64,000 bases of DNA from Sorex araneus (GCF_027595985.1 NC_073303.1:27785347-27849346); one strand, 5' to 3'; counted from the stretch's first letter, positions 42,227-53,760 are shown. A program made the numbers and translations. The notes: generated by a model from the sequence alone, not told the origin.

Positions 42227-42549
42227 TCTTGACCAACAGTTTCGCTTCAGTTCTTTCCAAGCTCCAATCCAGTATTTGAAATATCAGAACTTTTATTTTC
42301 CTGAGAAGATTCAAATGATTGTATTGCTCCGGAGTTTTAATGTCTGTTATTTATATAAAAGCCAAACTCTCCTGGTATAACAGAGATTTATACCAGGAGA
42401 GTCTGGTATAAATTTTTACTGTGTGATTTGCATCTTGCCTAAATTTCTGGCTCATCTTGTCACCCATCTCTGAGTGTCCCCTTATTTCCAAAATGAGACA
42501 TGGGAATATCCTTTACAGCCCTGAGGGGTTTCCAAAAAAAAAAAAAGGT

Positions 42550-42890
42550 TCTGCATGCCTTTGACCTTTGCTAAGGCTACCCCTTACCCTGAATACTTTT
42601 TCTCTTCCCTCATGTTAAGCTGATCAAATTGATTTTCCTTCCACCCATTGAAACTTGGTTTTTCAGTCTCACCTGAGACTCTTCCAGCTTCAAAACATTA
42701 CTACTCTCCACAAATACTTGGCACCTTCTTATTTGTGCACATTATGTTGCTGGTAGTTACTTATTCATGACCTCCCTTGCCAAGGTAGACTTTAAGTAGT
42801 TTGAAGGCCGGAATAGGTCTCATTTAGCTTTGCATTGCTACCAACACCTAGCACATAAAACTTAGTATCTCTCTTCAGAACAAATAGAGT
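42550..42890 (+). repeat. L2 LINE relic
   Basis: L2-like sense sequence ending in ctaacaccta-type gctaccaacacctagcacat. Confidence 0.5.
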
Positions 42891-43049
42891 TAATGACCGA
42901 AAGAGTCTGCCTGCCTGGGGAAGGGAGAGTCTGGAGAGCCTGTGGGAAGAGGTTGTGGGAAGATGAGCGCCCCCACGGCTGTCTGCCAGCCAGAACTGCC
43001 CAGCCCCCGGTAGGCTGGGGTACAGGCTGAGACTGACAGATCTAATTGT

Positions 43050-43335
43050 TTTTGAAAAATTTATTTTCAGATTTTTTCCACATTTTTTTAAAAAGCAGTG
43101 TGACTTACAAAGTTATTCATGGTTGAGTTTCCGACGTACAATATTGTAGTACTGATCCCACCCCCAGTGTCAACTTCCCTCCACCCGTGTCCCCAGGTTC
43201 CCTCCCGTGTTCCCACCCCCCACCAGCCTACCCTCTTGATAGGCAGCTTCCTAAGTTTGACTGTTAAAATTTGGGTCTCCTGATTTCAGTGTGGTTACCT
43301 TTGTGGTTTGGATAGTTGGCTCTATCATTCCTTAA
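43050..43335 (-). repeat. L1 3'-end relic
   Basis: Contains gtgacttacaaagttattc and a C-rich block, the antisense of an L1 3' end. Confidence 0.55.
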
Positions 43336-43475
43336 CGCCACCTTTGTACCTGGCTGCCTGAAAGGTCTAATTCTTACCAATAGATCCCCACCCAGGTGCA
43401 GATATTCCCCCCCTGGCCTCTGAGACTGGCCTGCTCAAGAGCCCTCTCTTCCTGGTGCCCTTGACACAGGTCTCT

Positions 43476-43493
43476 CCTCGGCTACTGATGATG
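43476..43493 (+). promoter_or_regulatory. DMA: DMA X box
   Basis: cctcggctactgatgatg matches the class II X1/X2 layout (RFX and CREB sites). It lies 16 bases before the Y box and about 150 bases before the ATG. Confidence 0.65.
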
Positions 43494-43508
43494 TTGAACC
43501 CGACTCTT

Positions 43509-43520
43509 CTGTCATTGGTC
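43509..43520 (+). promoter_or_regulatory. DMA: DMA Y box
   Basis: ctgtcattggtc contains the inverted CCAAT (ATTGG) bound by NF-Y. The X-Y spacing is normal for class II promoters, so CIITA control is expected. Confidence 0.7.
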
Positions 43521-43644
43521 GAGGCCGAAAGGGCCAGGGCAACTATTGGAAGTGAGCCTGGTGGACTATGCTGTGGGAGGGAGTTGGGGTTCTGGGTTAG
43601 GCGGTGGCAGCTCCCAGCCCACCGTGTGCCGTGTGCCGTGAGAA

Positions 43645-43732
43645 ATGGTTCTTGTACCTGCCGTGCTGCTGCTATGCCTATGGCTCCTGCCTCCTTCCTC
43701 TCCTGCTCTCTCGAAGTGGACAGGCCTTGAAG
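43645..43732 (+). CDS. DMA: DMA exon 1 (signal peptide)
   Basis: ATG in agaaATGG opens [20 protein letters not shown] and the exon ends at the donor GTACCT. The last base joins exon 2 to give E-A, as in human DMA. Of the five exons this one has the lowest similarity. Confidence 0.8.
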
Positions 43733-46700
43733 GTACCTTTTTCCTTTTATCCCGATGGGGTTAGACACTCGGGCACTTGAAGAAGAGCCTTGTGCTCTGT
43801 AAGTGGTGAAAGGACTTACAGGGCACAAGAGCGCAAGAGTGGAAGCAGTAGAATTGGGAAGGAGTTAGTATAAATGGATGATAAGCAATGTTTTCTTTCT
43901 AAGAGTGTTTTGTCTCTACCGTTTAAGACAGTTTCTTACCTCGAAGATTAGCATATTTCTTTTATAGAGGAAGAAATCGGATTTAGGGTGTAGGCCTGAA
44001 GACATGGTATTTGTTTGCCGTGCATGCAGCTGACCTGGGTTCGATCACTAGAACTACCTATACTCCTCTGAGCCTTCTGCCAGGAGTGATCCCTGAGCAT
44101 AAAGCCAGGATTGAGCTCTGAGCACAACCAGATGTGACTGCCCCCTCGAAAAACTCAGCTTGAGTAATCTGTGCAACTCACACTATTGAAAAGTGGCAAA
44201 ACTGATTTGAACGAAGCAAATGTAATTTCACTGTTCTTGCTAGGAGTTTGCTATGCACTCTGAACTCGCCTTGTGGTTCTTAAAAAATATCTCTTAATTG
44301 TTGGTTTTTAATTCCCTTTTCTAAAGGATGGGGAAGGATGAAATAATAACTGAAAGATTTTTCCTACTCCAATTGTCTATTCTGACTATTGAATATTAAA
44401 TATTGGATATATAGTTTCCTTTGGGGAATTTCAAAGACCAGGAAAATTTTCCTGCAGCAATGAAATTATTTTCCCTAATCCTGTCATTGAAACGTCTAGA
44501 GGGATGAGAGAAGGGAAGTCATTTTTAGAGAAGCCTGGTGCCGGGGAAGTGGCTAAAGAGAATCAGAGAGATCACTACAGGGGTGAAGGCTCTTGTCTTG
44601 CATGCTGTTGATTCAGGTTCAATATCCAGCACCACATGTGATCTCCTATGCTCTGCCAGGTGTGATTTCTGAGCACAGAACCAGGAGTAAGTCCTGAGCA
44701 CCACAGGATGTGGCCCCAAAATAAAAATAGAGAGGGGTCAAAGAGTAGTATAGTGGGTCAGGCACTTGCCTTGCTGAGCTAGGTTCAATTTCCAGCACCC
44801 CATATGGTCCCCTGTGCCCTGCCAGGAGTGATCTGTGAGCAGAGAGCCAGTAGTAAGCCCCAAACACCATTGAGTGTGGCCCAAAAACAAAAAATAAAAT
44901 AAAGTGAGAAATAAAGAGAAGCTGGGTACTGGCTTTTAATTGCCAGATTGAGTAGGCTGGGACAGTGTCTTATGATCATTCCTTCACTCTCCCTTCTAAG
45001 GCTGGGAAATCCCCAGCCTTGGAAAGTCACCATGGCTGTTTGCTATGAATTATACAAAGATATGATGCAGGTGTGGTGAGTGGTATCACTTACCACCTTG
45101 GCTGGATTCCTTTGTGTGGTACACACACAAACACACACACACACCACCACCACCACCACCACCACCACCACCACCACCACCACCACCACCACCATTGTTT
45201 GGGATAGAGAGATAATACAGTAATATGTTTTTTTTTTCTTTTTGGGTCACACCCGGCAATGCACAGAGGTTACTCCTGGCTCTGCACTCAGGAATCACCC
45301 CTGGCAGTACTCAGGGGACCATATGGGATGCTGGAAATCGAACCCGGGTCAGCCGCGTGCAAGGCAAACGCCCTACCCGCTGTCCTATTGCTCCAGCCCC
45401 AATACAGTAATATGTTTGTCTTACATGTGGCTAACCATTGTTTGATCCCCATCACCATGTATGGTTCTCCCAAGCACTGCCAGAAGTGATCCCTGAGCAC
45501 AAAGCCAGCAGTGAGAATGGAACGCCACCAAGTATGGTCCCCAAACAAATAAAAACCAAAAACCACCTACCACCATTGTTATCATCAATCTGTCACTTAG
45601 TAGTCCTCTTTTACTTTCTATAACTTTAAAAAGTTGGTTTGAGGGGCACGGACAAGTGGGCCACACCTAACAATGTTTGGGGACTACTCCTGGCTCTGTG
45701 CTTGGAAGTCACAAGCACTTAGCTCCTGTACTATCTTTCTGACCCCTAGAAAGCTGGCTTTTTTTTTTTTTAATGGGTATGGGAAGTTTGAAGAGATTCT
45801 GTCATAATTTCTTCTTTACCCTCATGGGAGGGATGCCTAAATAGCAACACGCAATTGGCTGCTCTGAAACAGGCCTTGCTGATTTCCAGGCTAAAGAGGA
45901 TGTGGCGTCTACCTGCTTCTACTGTTTCCTTTGCAGCTTCAGCTGCAGTGTGGAAGGATGAGCTGCAGAACCATACTTTCCAGCACACGGTGTACTGTCA
46001 GATTTGGAGTCCCAAGAAGGGATTCTCGGAGACCTACGATGGCGAACAGCTTTTCTCCTTCGACTTTGACCAGAACACACGAGTGCCTCGCCTGCCGGAA
46101 TTTGCTGACTGGGCCCAGAAGTCTGAGGATACTTCCAAAATTTTATTGGAAAATACCTTGTGCATGGCTCTGATAGATCAAGTAGGCCCCGAATTAGAAG
46201 GACAAATCCCACTGTCCAGAGGTCAGAGTTTTTCATTAGGGGTGGAGGGAGGAAGATGCATTATGGTGGCTTATTTATTTATTTATTTATTTATTGGGAT
46301 GATGGATGGTGGTAGGTACACCCAGCTGTGCTCAGGGCTCTGCACGCAGGGATCATTTCTGGCACAGCTCAGGGAACCCTATGGACTGCTGGGGATCAAA
46401 TCCAGGTTAGCTACATGCAAATCAAGAGCCTTATTCCCTGTACAGTCTCAGAGGCTGCATTCTTTGTGGTTGTTGCTGTTATTTATTTATTTATTTATTT
46501 ATAGGTGAAGGGGGCACACCTTGCAATACTCAGGCGTTACTCTTGGCTCTTCACTCAGGAATCACTCCTAGTGGTGCCTGGGGAACTATACGGGATGCTG
46601 GGGATTGAACCTGGGTGGACCCCGTGCAAGACAAATGCCCTCCCCCGCCCCCCACCCCCGAGTACTATCACTCAGCCCCTGAGTGAGATCTTTGTTAAAG

Positions 46701-49610
46701 TATACACAGAATCACTCCTCTTCACACCTGCCGCCTCTTTTTTGTTTGTTTGTTTTTTTGTTTGCCTTGTATTTTGAGCCACACCGAGCAGAGCTCAGGG
46801 CTTACTCCTAGCTCTGTGCTCAGGAAACACTCCTGAAAGTGCTCAGGGGACCTTATGAGATGTCAGAGATCAAACTTGGGTCAGCCATGTGCAAGACCTT
46901 ATTTTTTAAGCTATGACTCCGGACCCTGCCCATCACTTAAACGTCTGCTCTCTTGTGTTTCCTGTGGGGCAGAAAACAAGTGCCCTGGCTTTAGCAGACT
47001 TTCAAAACCGTTTCTTTTTTTTTTGCTTTTTGGGTCACACCCAGCGATGCTCAGGGGTTACTCCTGGCTCTGCACTCAGGAATTACTCCTGGCGGTGCTT
47101 GGGGGACCATATGGGATGCCGGGGATCGAACCCGGGTCGGCCGCATGCAAGGCAAACGCCCTACCCGCTGTGCTATCGCTCCGGCCCCTCAAAACCGTTT
47201 CTTAAAACCATTTCTTATACTTGATTAATTCAACAGGGACCAGTGGCTACTTAAATGAATATCTGTGGTTTTGTTACCAGGCTTAGCAAAATGGAAGGGG
47301 AGAATGGAAGTGTTTGTTGACATGTCTAAGTTTTCATGAGAAGCTGGCTTACGATTGGATGCCAGTGTGAGATCTCACCAGGAAGGGTCACAAGAAGTCA
47401 GGGCACAGTGGTCAAGAGCGTCCTGCATTTTGGGGCTGGAGCAATAGCACAGGTAGGGCATTTGCCTTGCACGTGGCTGACCCAGGTTCGATTCCCAGCA
47501 TCCCATATGGAATCCCAAGCACTGCCAGGAGTAACCCCTGAGTGCAGAGCCAGGAGTAACCCCTGTGCATTGCCAGGTGTGACCCAAAAAGGGAAAAAAA
47601 AAGAGTGTCCTGGATTAGACTTTGCCTCTACGTCAAGCTCTAGCTCTCATCCGGAAGTTTTCCCTCCAACACTCCGCGCCTTCTCCATCTTCCGCTATTG
47701 TCTCTGTCTCTACCAACTAAACTTCTCTCCCTCACCCCGCATTATTCCCACAGGGCTCCCTATTGTTGAGGTGTTCACGCTGAAGCCCCTGGAGTTTGGC
47801 AAGCCCAACACATTGATCTGTCACATCAGCAATCTCTACCCGCCGGCGTTGACAGTGAAGTGGCAGCATCATTCAGTCCCTGTGGAAGGAGCTGGGCCCA
47901 CCCTTGTGTCAGCCGTTGACGGACTCAGCTTCCAGGCCTTTTCATACTTAAACGTCACGCCAGCACCCTCTGATGTGTACCTCTGCATCGTGAGTCATGA
48001 TATTGACGACTACACAGCAAAGGCCTACTGGGGTAAGGTTCTTCTCTCTAGAGACCCCACTCTTTTTGAGTGTAAAAAAGGACCCACAGGAGAGCCTATT
48101 TGGTCTATTTGGAACTTCTCTAAATTGGGTCCTTCCTCATTCAGACCTAACTCCAGCCTTTCATGTGTCAGTTTGACCCTGATCACCCCAGATACCCATA
48201 TCATTCCTCTGGGCTGGGCCCTCTTCAACCAGGTCTCCATGCTGACCTTTTTTCTCCAGTGCCCCGGAACGCGTTGCCCTCAAATCTTCTGGAGAATGTG
48301 CTGTGTGGTGTGGCCTTCGGCCTGGGTATACTGGGAATCATTGTTGGATTAATCCTCATTTTCTACGTTCGCAAGCCTTGCTCAGGTGAGCCGTCAGGGA
48401 TTTGGAGGGGTGGTGAGGAGGAGCCAGATATAGTGTTGCATATGGACACCCCAGAAGTCACCCTGGAGTATGGAGGGGACAGATAGACTCTTGGAAGGGG
48501 TCTGTATTTGGTGCCAGGGGACAGTCTCTGAGTTGGGATTCCAGTGATACACGTAGGAATGATCACTGACTCTCTGTGGGAGAGCAATGATATGAGGGGG
48601 GCCTCTGGGAGGTGATTTGGATTCAAGGAAAGCTCAGCCTCTGAAGGTGTATGTTGCAGTAAAGTAGGGGCATTTGTGAAGTGGGGGAGGAGGAATGTGA
48701 TATGCAAAGGCTAAATTACAGCTTTGATCTTCATGTTCTCTTTAGATTAAGAAATGCTTTATCTTGATGGATTGTTGTTCACTGTCACTGTCATCTCGTT
48801 GCTCATCGATTTGTTTGAGTGGGCACCAGTAACGTCTCTCATTGTGAGACTTATTATTACTGTTTTTGGCATATCTAATATGCCACGGGTAGCTTGCCAG
48901 GCTCTGCCATACGGGCGCAATACTCGCGGTAGCTTGCCGGGCTCTTCAAGAGGGGCAGAGGAATCGAACACGGGTCGGCCGCATGAAAGGCAAACGCCTT
49001 ACTGCTGTGCTCCAGACCCTGTAGGGATGAGTTTAGGTAACTAAGAAGAGGCCAGTCAACAGATAACTATAGAGTCCAGTCCTCTGGGTGACCATTTTAG
49101 GGACTGAGCAGAGATGAATAAGTTATAAGTTATAAGTTTTGATGAAAACAGAACAAAAGAGCTAGGCAGACCTGGTTGTCTGGGCAGGAGGGGAAGGAGG
49201 GGGGCACAGAAACAAATGATAGATGCCTACATGGAACATAAACAGAATGTATGAATCATAAGATTCCCAGTAACAAGCCCCCCTCCGTCTTATGCTGTTT
49301 CTTCCCACCTTACCATATTGCTGCAAAGCAACCAATCAAGAAACTTCGTTCTTTGGCTCTTCTCCTCTTTGTCCACAGGTTTGCTCTCTTTCCAGAAATT
49401 AACATATAGATAATGTGAATTATCTGTGCCCCTGCTCTCTGCTGTAGTTTCAGGTGATTGCCTAATTGTGGTCCATCCATGTTAATGAATTACATCTCCT
49501 TGCTTTTTCACCTTAAGGACTCCATGTGCTTGAGTAAGTAAGTGAATTCTGTTACGGCAGGGACCCCTTCTCCCGATGACTCTCTTCCATCCTCTCTCTC
49601 CTCAGGCTGA
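43645..49610 (+). CDS. DMA: MHC class II DM alpha chain, complete
   Basis: DM alpha pairs with DM beta in late endosomes, where the dimer releases CLIP and edits peptides on class II molecules. Five exons (43645-43732, 45937-46221, 47754-48032, 48260-48385, 49606-49610) join in phase and encode 260 residues; human DMA has 261. They give a leucine-rich signal peptide ([11 protein letters not shown]), the alpha1 domain ([13 protein letters not shown] ... [13 protein letters not shown]), the alpha2 immunoglobulin domain ([16 protein letters not shown] ... [16 protein letters not shown]) and the transmembrane helix with tail RKPCSG. Both N-glycosylation sequons known in human DMA are kept (NHT and NVT). 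The protein ends at G, one residue short of the human CSGD end. Confidence 0.95.
43985..44142 (+). repeat. Sor-type SINE, old, DMA intron 1
   Basis: Forward copy with gccgtgcatgcagctgacc and a degenerate head. Confidence 0.65.
44558..44735 (+). repeat. Sor-type SINE, old, DMA intron 1
   Basis: Forward copy with cttgtcttgcatgctgttg. Confidence 0.7.
44737..44900 (+). repeat. Sor-type SINE, old, DMA intron 1
   Basis: Forward copy with ggggtcaaagagtagtatag, arranged head to tail after the previous copy. Confidence 0.72.
45143..45194 (+). repeat. (ACC)n microsatellite, DMA intron 1
   Basis: Seventeen or so perfect ACC units, preceded by an AC run. Confidence 0.95.
45196..45560 (+). repeat. Sor-type SINE, split by a younger SINE
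   Basis: The forward copy runs 45196-45230 and resumes at 45400. Confidence 0.85.
45229..45399 (-). repeat. Sor-type SINE nested in another SINE
   Basis: Near-consensus reverse copy. The host sequence aatacagtaatatgttt is repeated on both sides. Confidence 0.92.
45648..45750 (-). repeat. Sor-type SINE fragment
   Basis: Short reverse copy lacking the centre (tatctttctgacccc). Confidence 0.6.
45937..46221 (+). CDS. DMA: DMA exon 2 (alpha1)
   Basis: The acceptor is cctttgcag. It encodes [16 protein letters not shown] through QIPLSR and ends at the donor GTCAGA. Length 285, in phase. Confidence 0.93.
46268..46455 (-). repeat. Sor-type SINE with (TTTA)n, DMA intron 2
   Basis: A TTTA run is followed by a diverged reverse copy (ctgtgctcagggctctgc). 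Confidence 0.7.
46478..46680 (-). repeat. Sor-type SINE with (TTTA)n, DMA intron 2
   Basis: A TTTA run is followed by a reverse copy with a C-rich expansion near 46640. Confidence 0.75.
46770..46925 (-). repeat. Sor-type SINE, old, DMA intron 2
   Basis: Reverse copy ending ctatgactccggaccc. Confidence 0.72.
47012..47189 (-). repeat. Sor-type SINE, young, DMA intron 2
   Basis: Near-consensus reverse copy. Flanks repeat tcaaaaccgtttctt. Confidence 0.93.
47431..47603 (+). repeat. Sor-type SINE, DMA intron 2
   Basis: Forward copy about 150 bases before exon 3. Flanks carry aagagcgtcctg and aagagtgtcctg. Confidence 0.9.
47754..48032 (+). CDS. DMA: DMA exon 3 (alpha2 Ig domain)
   Basis: The acceptor is attcccacag. 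It encodes [20 protein letters not shown] through YTAKAYW, including both Ig-fold cysteines, and ends at the donor GTAAGG. Confidence 0.95.
48260..48385 (+). CDS. DMA: DMA exon 4 (transmembrane)
   Basis: The acceptor is tttctccag. It encodes [20 protein letters not shown] and a hydrophobic helix, then YVRKPCS, with the donor GTGAGC. Confidence 0.95.
48778..49018 (-). repeat. second-type SINE, DMA intron 4
   Basis: Full body (gggcaccagtaacgtctctc, tggcatatctaatatgcc) and head antisense at the right end. Confidence 0.87.
49606..49610 (+). CDS. DMA: DMA exon 5, terminal coding bases
   Basis: After the acceptor ctctcctcag, GC completes the glycine codon and TGA follows at once. Confidence 0.85.
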
Positions 49611-49855
49611 TTCATCCTGACCCCAGTCTGATGCCATCCAAGCAGACACAGCACCAGTTTCTCACATCTGCCCAGTATCATCTCTCTTCAGAGCAGATGG
49701 CCCTGGGACTCTGGGTCTGTGCATGCATGAGTGTGTGTACATAAGCCAAAGATTCCATTTCCCTAGGTTTGTCTCCATGGGAACATCAGAGTGCCCCCTA
49801 CTATGACATATCCCTTTCCCTGTCCAGTCAATAAATCTTGTTCCCTAATGTCAGT
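49611..49855 (+). other. DMA: DMA 3' untranslated region with AATAAA
   Basis: AATAAA lies at 49830-49835, followed by a GT-rich stretch (gtcagtgtgg) typical of a cleavage site. Confidence 0.75.
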
Positions 49856-50044
49856 GTGGCTTCTTCTTTCTCAGTGCAGCATACTTGTTTCTGGCTGGCT
49901 CAACTGGAGTGGATTGTTGTTCCAAAGTCAACGTGGACATGGCTTGTCCTCAGGAGGGAGAGAAATGGGAAAACCCCGAACTCCTGAGCTGACTCCTACT
50001 GGTCTCAGCATGGTGTGATGGCTTTTGAAAATTTTGGGATTTTT

Positions 50045-50217
50045 TTTTTAGGGGGGGGAGGGTCACACCCAGAGCTACTCAGGACTTACTCCTGTCTCTG
50101 CACCCAGGGATCATTAATGGCAGAGCCCAGGGGACCACATGGGATGCCAGGGATCCTACCCAAGTCAGCTGTGTGTAAGGGAAACACCCTACCTGCTGTA
50201 CTGTCACTCCAGCCACC
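50045..50217 (-). repeat. Sor-type SINE
   Basis: Reverse copy with aatggcagagcccagggg. Confidence 0.8.
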
Positions 50218-50694
50218 ATGTGATGGCTTCTGCTCTAATTAATTCATGCAAGATATGTGAGACATGAAGGCAGAACTCCTTCCTGAGAATCTGCTCACTG
50301 ATCAGTGGAGGAAGCTTCCCGTTTTTATTTGTCCTCTACTGTTGGTGAAAATGATGGTCCCTGCTGGAGGCTGCCTTGAGAAAGAGCTAACTCCCACCTT
50401 CCCTATTGCCAGGAAAACTGGAGCTCGGAGTAGGAAAAATAAGCCTTCAGATGTTATTCTAACTCCTATCAGCCCTATCAGTTCTGGGAGGAATATATAC
50501 TCAAGCTCCTATGGTGAGTGGGAGCAGCCGGGAAGGGCGCAGAGCCCACACGTCCTTCTGAGCAGCTGGTGCTTTGGCCCAAGTGGGTCATCCAAGGAAA
50601 ACTGACAGTGTTGTTCTGGGTGGACAATGGGGGCGGGACACAAGACTTCTGCAGTTCAATTCCTTGAAATGTGCTTTTTTTTTTTTTCCTCCAT

Positions 50695-50915
50695 GCTTTC
50701 CATGGGGGTCTGTGAGTTGCTTTGGACGACAGGGTGACAATGTTGAGAGTGAAATTACTGGGGGTGGCGGGAAGAAACTGGGGTCATTGGTGGTGGGAAA
50801 TGGACATTGGTGGAATGATGGGTGCTGGAACATTGTATGACTGAAAACTGATCGTGAACAGTTTTGTAACTATATATCTCACGGTGACTCAGTTTTAAAA
50901 AAATAAAATTAACGA
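50695..50915 (+). repeat. L1 3'-end fragment
   Basis: Same 3' end as at 7723-7982 (cattggtggtgggaaatgga, tcacggtgactcagtttt) with a terminal A-rich tail. Confidence 0.8.
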
Positions 50916-51139
50916 CAACAATAAAAACAACAACAACAACACTCTAGCCAAGAAAAAAAACACGAAGAGTGAAATTATTTTGGATCTGTTGGTAAAAAAG
51001 ACTGTTCTCTGTGTTTCACCAGAATCTAATTGGAATTTAAAGGAAAGGGAAAGGAAAAGAAACTCCCAGGCTGGGGAGGAACTTGGTTTAAGACGAGTTC
51101 CCATTTCATTTCTAAGAGCTGCAAGCACATTGCTGAGAA

Positions 51140-51340
51140 CTGTGGGAGTTCAGTTGTGACTATCCAACTTTAGTCGTGTGCCCTGGGTGGGTAACTCAAC
51201 CTCTCTGTGCTTTGGTGTCATTTTCTGCGAAAGGATGATCACAATGGCATGCATTCTGATAAGTCGTGGTGATATTTGATTAAGTTGATCTGTCTAAAAC
51301 CTAGAACAGTGTCTGGCATGAGGAAAAAGTGCTAAAACTG
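51140..51340 (-). repeat. MIR SINE relic
   Basis: Contains ggtaactcaacctctctgtg and ctagaacagtgtctggcatg; orientation is inferred from the MIR core. Confidence 0.6.
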
Positions 51341-51564
51341 CAAGGATTTTTTTTTTTTTAAACAGGGAAACTTAAATCAGTATCATTACCTTCTTTACTG
51401 GAATCTACTTTAAATCTACCTGCAGGTAATATATTTTCTCTTTTGGAGAGTTTCTCCCTAAAATTTTCACTTTAGCATTCCTCATCGCTCTCATTTTTTG
51501 CCATTTTTGTTCTTCCTGACTTCGTTTTCCAATTGGTGCAGAAATTGCCTGCTCAGCAAGTCTT

Positions 51565-51680
51565 AAAGCTGCTTTTATTTTGCTGTGTGACCTTAGACAA
51601 GTCACATCTATCTGGGTCTGAAACTTCTCAACTGTAAAATGCTGGGCTTCGGTTAGATGCTCTCTAGCCACATATTCTAA
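51565..51680 (-). repeat. MIR SINE relic
   Basis: Contains tgtgaccttagacaagtcac and caactgtaaaatg, characteristic of reverse MIR. Confidence 0.7.
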
Positions 51681-51692
51681 ATGGTACTGTCG

Positions 51693-51882
51693 GGGCTGGA
51701 GCGATAGCACAGCGGGTAGGGCGTTTGCCTTGCACGCGGCCGACCCGGGTTCGAATCCCAGCATCCCAGCATCCCATATGGTCCCCTGAGCACCGCCAGG
51801 GGTGATTCCTGAGTGCATGAGCCAGGAGTGACTCCTGTGCATCGCCGGGTGTGACCCAAAAAGCAAAAAAAAAAAAAAAAAG
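51693..51882 (+). repeat. Sor-type SINE, young copy
   Basis: Near-consensus forward copy with a small internal duplication (gcatcccagcatccc). Confidence 0.92.
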
Positions 51883-51987
51883 GTAGTGTCACTTATAATA
51901 ATTGAGATGTGTTCAAGACTCTATAATCTACGTCTCCCTTCTAATAAAAAATCAGAGATATTCTTCCCAAAAAGAATCCTAAATATG

Positions 51988-52158
51988 GGGCTGGAATGAT
52001 AGCACAGCGGGTAGGGTATTTGCCTTGCACTCGGCCGACCCGGGTTAGATTCCCAGCATCCCATATGGTCCCCTGAGCACCGCCAGGGGTGGTTCCTGAG
52101 TGCAGAGCCAGGAGTAACCCCTGTGCATCGCCAGGTGTGACCCCCCAAAAATAAAAAA
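51988..52158 (+). repeat. Sor-type SINE, young copy
   Basis: Forward copy. Flanks repeat aagaatcctaaatat. Confidence 0.93.
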
Positions 52159-52244
52159 GAATCCTAAATATTTCTCACACTCTTCCTTAACAGTAACATG
52201 TCCTTCTTCACTCAGGGCATTGGCACAAACTTATTCTATTATTT

Positions 52245-52431
52245 TTTTTCTTTCTTTTTTTTTTTTTGCTTTTTGGGTCATACCCGGCAATGCACAGGGG
52301 TTATTCCTTGCTCTTCACTCAGGAATTACCCCTGGCGGTGCTCAGGGGACCATATGGGATGCTGGGACTCGAATCCGGGTTGGCTGCGTGCAAGGCAAAC
52401 GCCCTACCCGCTGTGCTATTGCTCCAGCCCC
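52245..52431 (-). repeat. Sor-type SINE, young copy
   Basis: Reverse copy after a T-rich tail. Flanks repeat tggcacaaacttatt. Confidence 0.93.
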
Positions 52432-52629
52432 ATGGCACAAACTTATTTCATTGACAGAATACTCCTTTTATTCTTCTCAGTTGAATAAATCTTAACCAAT
52501 GCTATGGACCCAACATAAGTGGGACTACTTCCATGCATCTGTCCCTAATCCTCTAGCCCTGGCTGATATATTGAACTCTCCCTGGCTTTCGTGCACTTAA
52601 CCCAGGCTTAACTCTCAAGAATTTGTTGC

Positions 52630-53080
52630 CTATTTTCATGTTTATTGTTATTATTTTTCACGCAATGACTTTCAAATGTTGACAATAAAAAAAAAAGTTG
52701 ATGATATGGTACCTTGTTTTAATTTGTCTTTCATTTCTAGTAAGGCTGGGAGCTTTTCATAGGTTTTGCTCTCTGTGAATGCTGAGTCATATCTTTTGTC
52801 CATTTTTAAAATTAAATTTCTTGTCCTTTTCTTGTGAATTTGTGGGGATTTCTTACATACTCTATAATCTTATGTTGGTATAGCATTTGCACATGTCTTC
52901 TTCCAGTTCGCTGCTTACCAATTAAGTTGTATACAATTCCTTCCCCGAATAAAATAATTTAATTTTGACACAACCCTCTGGTTTATGCTTTTATAATCTT
53001 AACAAATATTTTCTAACATGAAAGCAGTGCAGTTATAATTTTTGCTAAAATATAAAGAGATAAGGTGACGGTTTGGACCA
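52630..53080 (-). repeat. L1 relic
   Basis: Contains tcttgtgaatttgtgggg and cttcttccagttcgctgc, seen in antisense L1 3' regions. Confidence 0.5.
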
Positions 53081-53104
53081 ATTTCAATATATTGATTTTT
53101 TGGT

Positions 53105-53278
53105 GGGGAGAGGGGCTTGATTTGGGCCACATCTAGTGGTGCTCAGAACTTAGTCCTGGATCTGCACTCAGGGATCACTGGTAGCAGACTTGAGGGACCA
53201 TATTGGGTGCTGGGAATTGAACCTGGATCAGCCATGTGCAAGGCAAGCTGCCTATCTGCTATACTATCATTCCAGTTC
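53105..53278 (-). repeat. Sor-type SINE, old
   Basis: Reverse copy ending tatcattccagttcc. Confidence 0.78.
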
Positions 53279-53619
53279 CTATCATGGCTTTTTAATAAGT
53301 TTCAATATTTCATAGGGCTACTTTTCATTCCTCTACCGTCTAATTTTTAACCCCCAAAAGGTGAGAGTGCTTTATATGCTTCATTACCAAAAGTATTAAG
53401 AAACTCATGGACATTATTTTCATGTAGATTTTACAATTAGTTTGTCAAATTATTCCAAAATGCTTCAAATACTTCTCTGCTTTTGGCTAGAGCAGCATTT
53501 AGTTTAGGGAGGGAGAAATAAACTTGTCAATTTTGTTAGGATGCTCCAGCCTTGAATATGGTATGTTTCTCCTTTTCTTGAGGTCTTCAGTTATGTGCTC
53601 TATTATTGTTATTATTTTG

Positions 53620-53760
53620 GTTTTAGTGTCTCATCCATCTGTATTCAGGGCTTACTCATGTCGCTGTGCTCAGGGGACCATACGCAGTGCTGGGAATTAA
53701 ACCTGAGTCAGCCACATGCAATGTAAGTGCCTTAACCCTTTGTGCTGTCTCTCTGACCCT
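53620..53760 (-). repeat. Sor-type SINE, old
   Basis: Reverse copy ending gctgtctctctgaccc. Confidence 0.7.

Larger units (their letters stand above)
29200..43440. other. BRD2-DMA intergenic region
   Basis: No coding exon was recognised on either strand. The interval contains Sor-type SINEs, one second-type SINE, L2, MIR and DNA-transposon relics, one GT microsatellite and an L1 3' end. Stretches with nothing identified include 29.2-30.3, 32.5-33.75, 35.1-35.6, 37.2-37.75 and 38.2-39.7 kb. Confidence 0.6.

Noticed and set aside
45143-45194. CRISPR-like or other structured array
   Set aside because: Simple trinucleotide microsatellite in a mammalian intron; no spacers.
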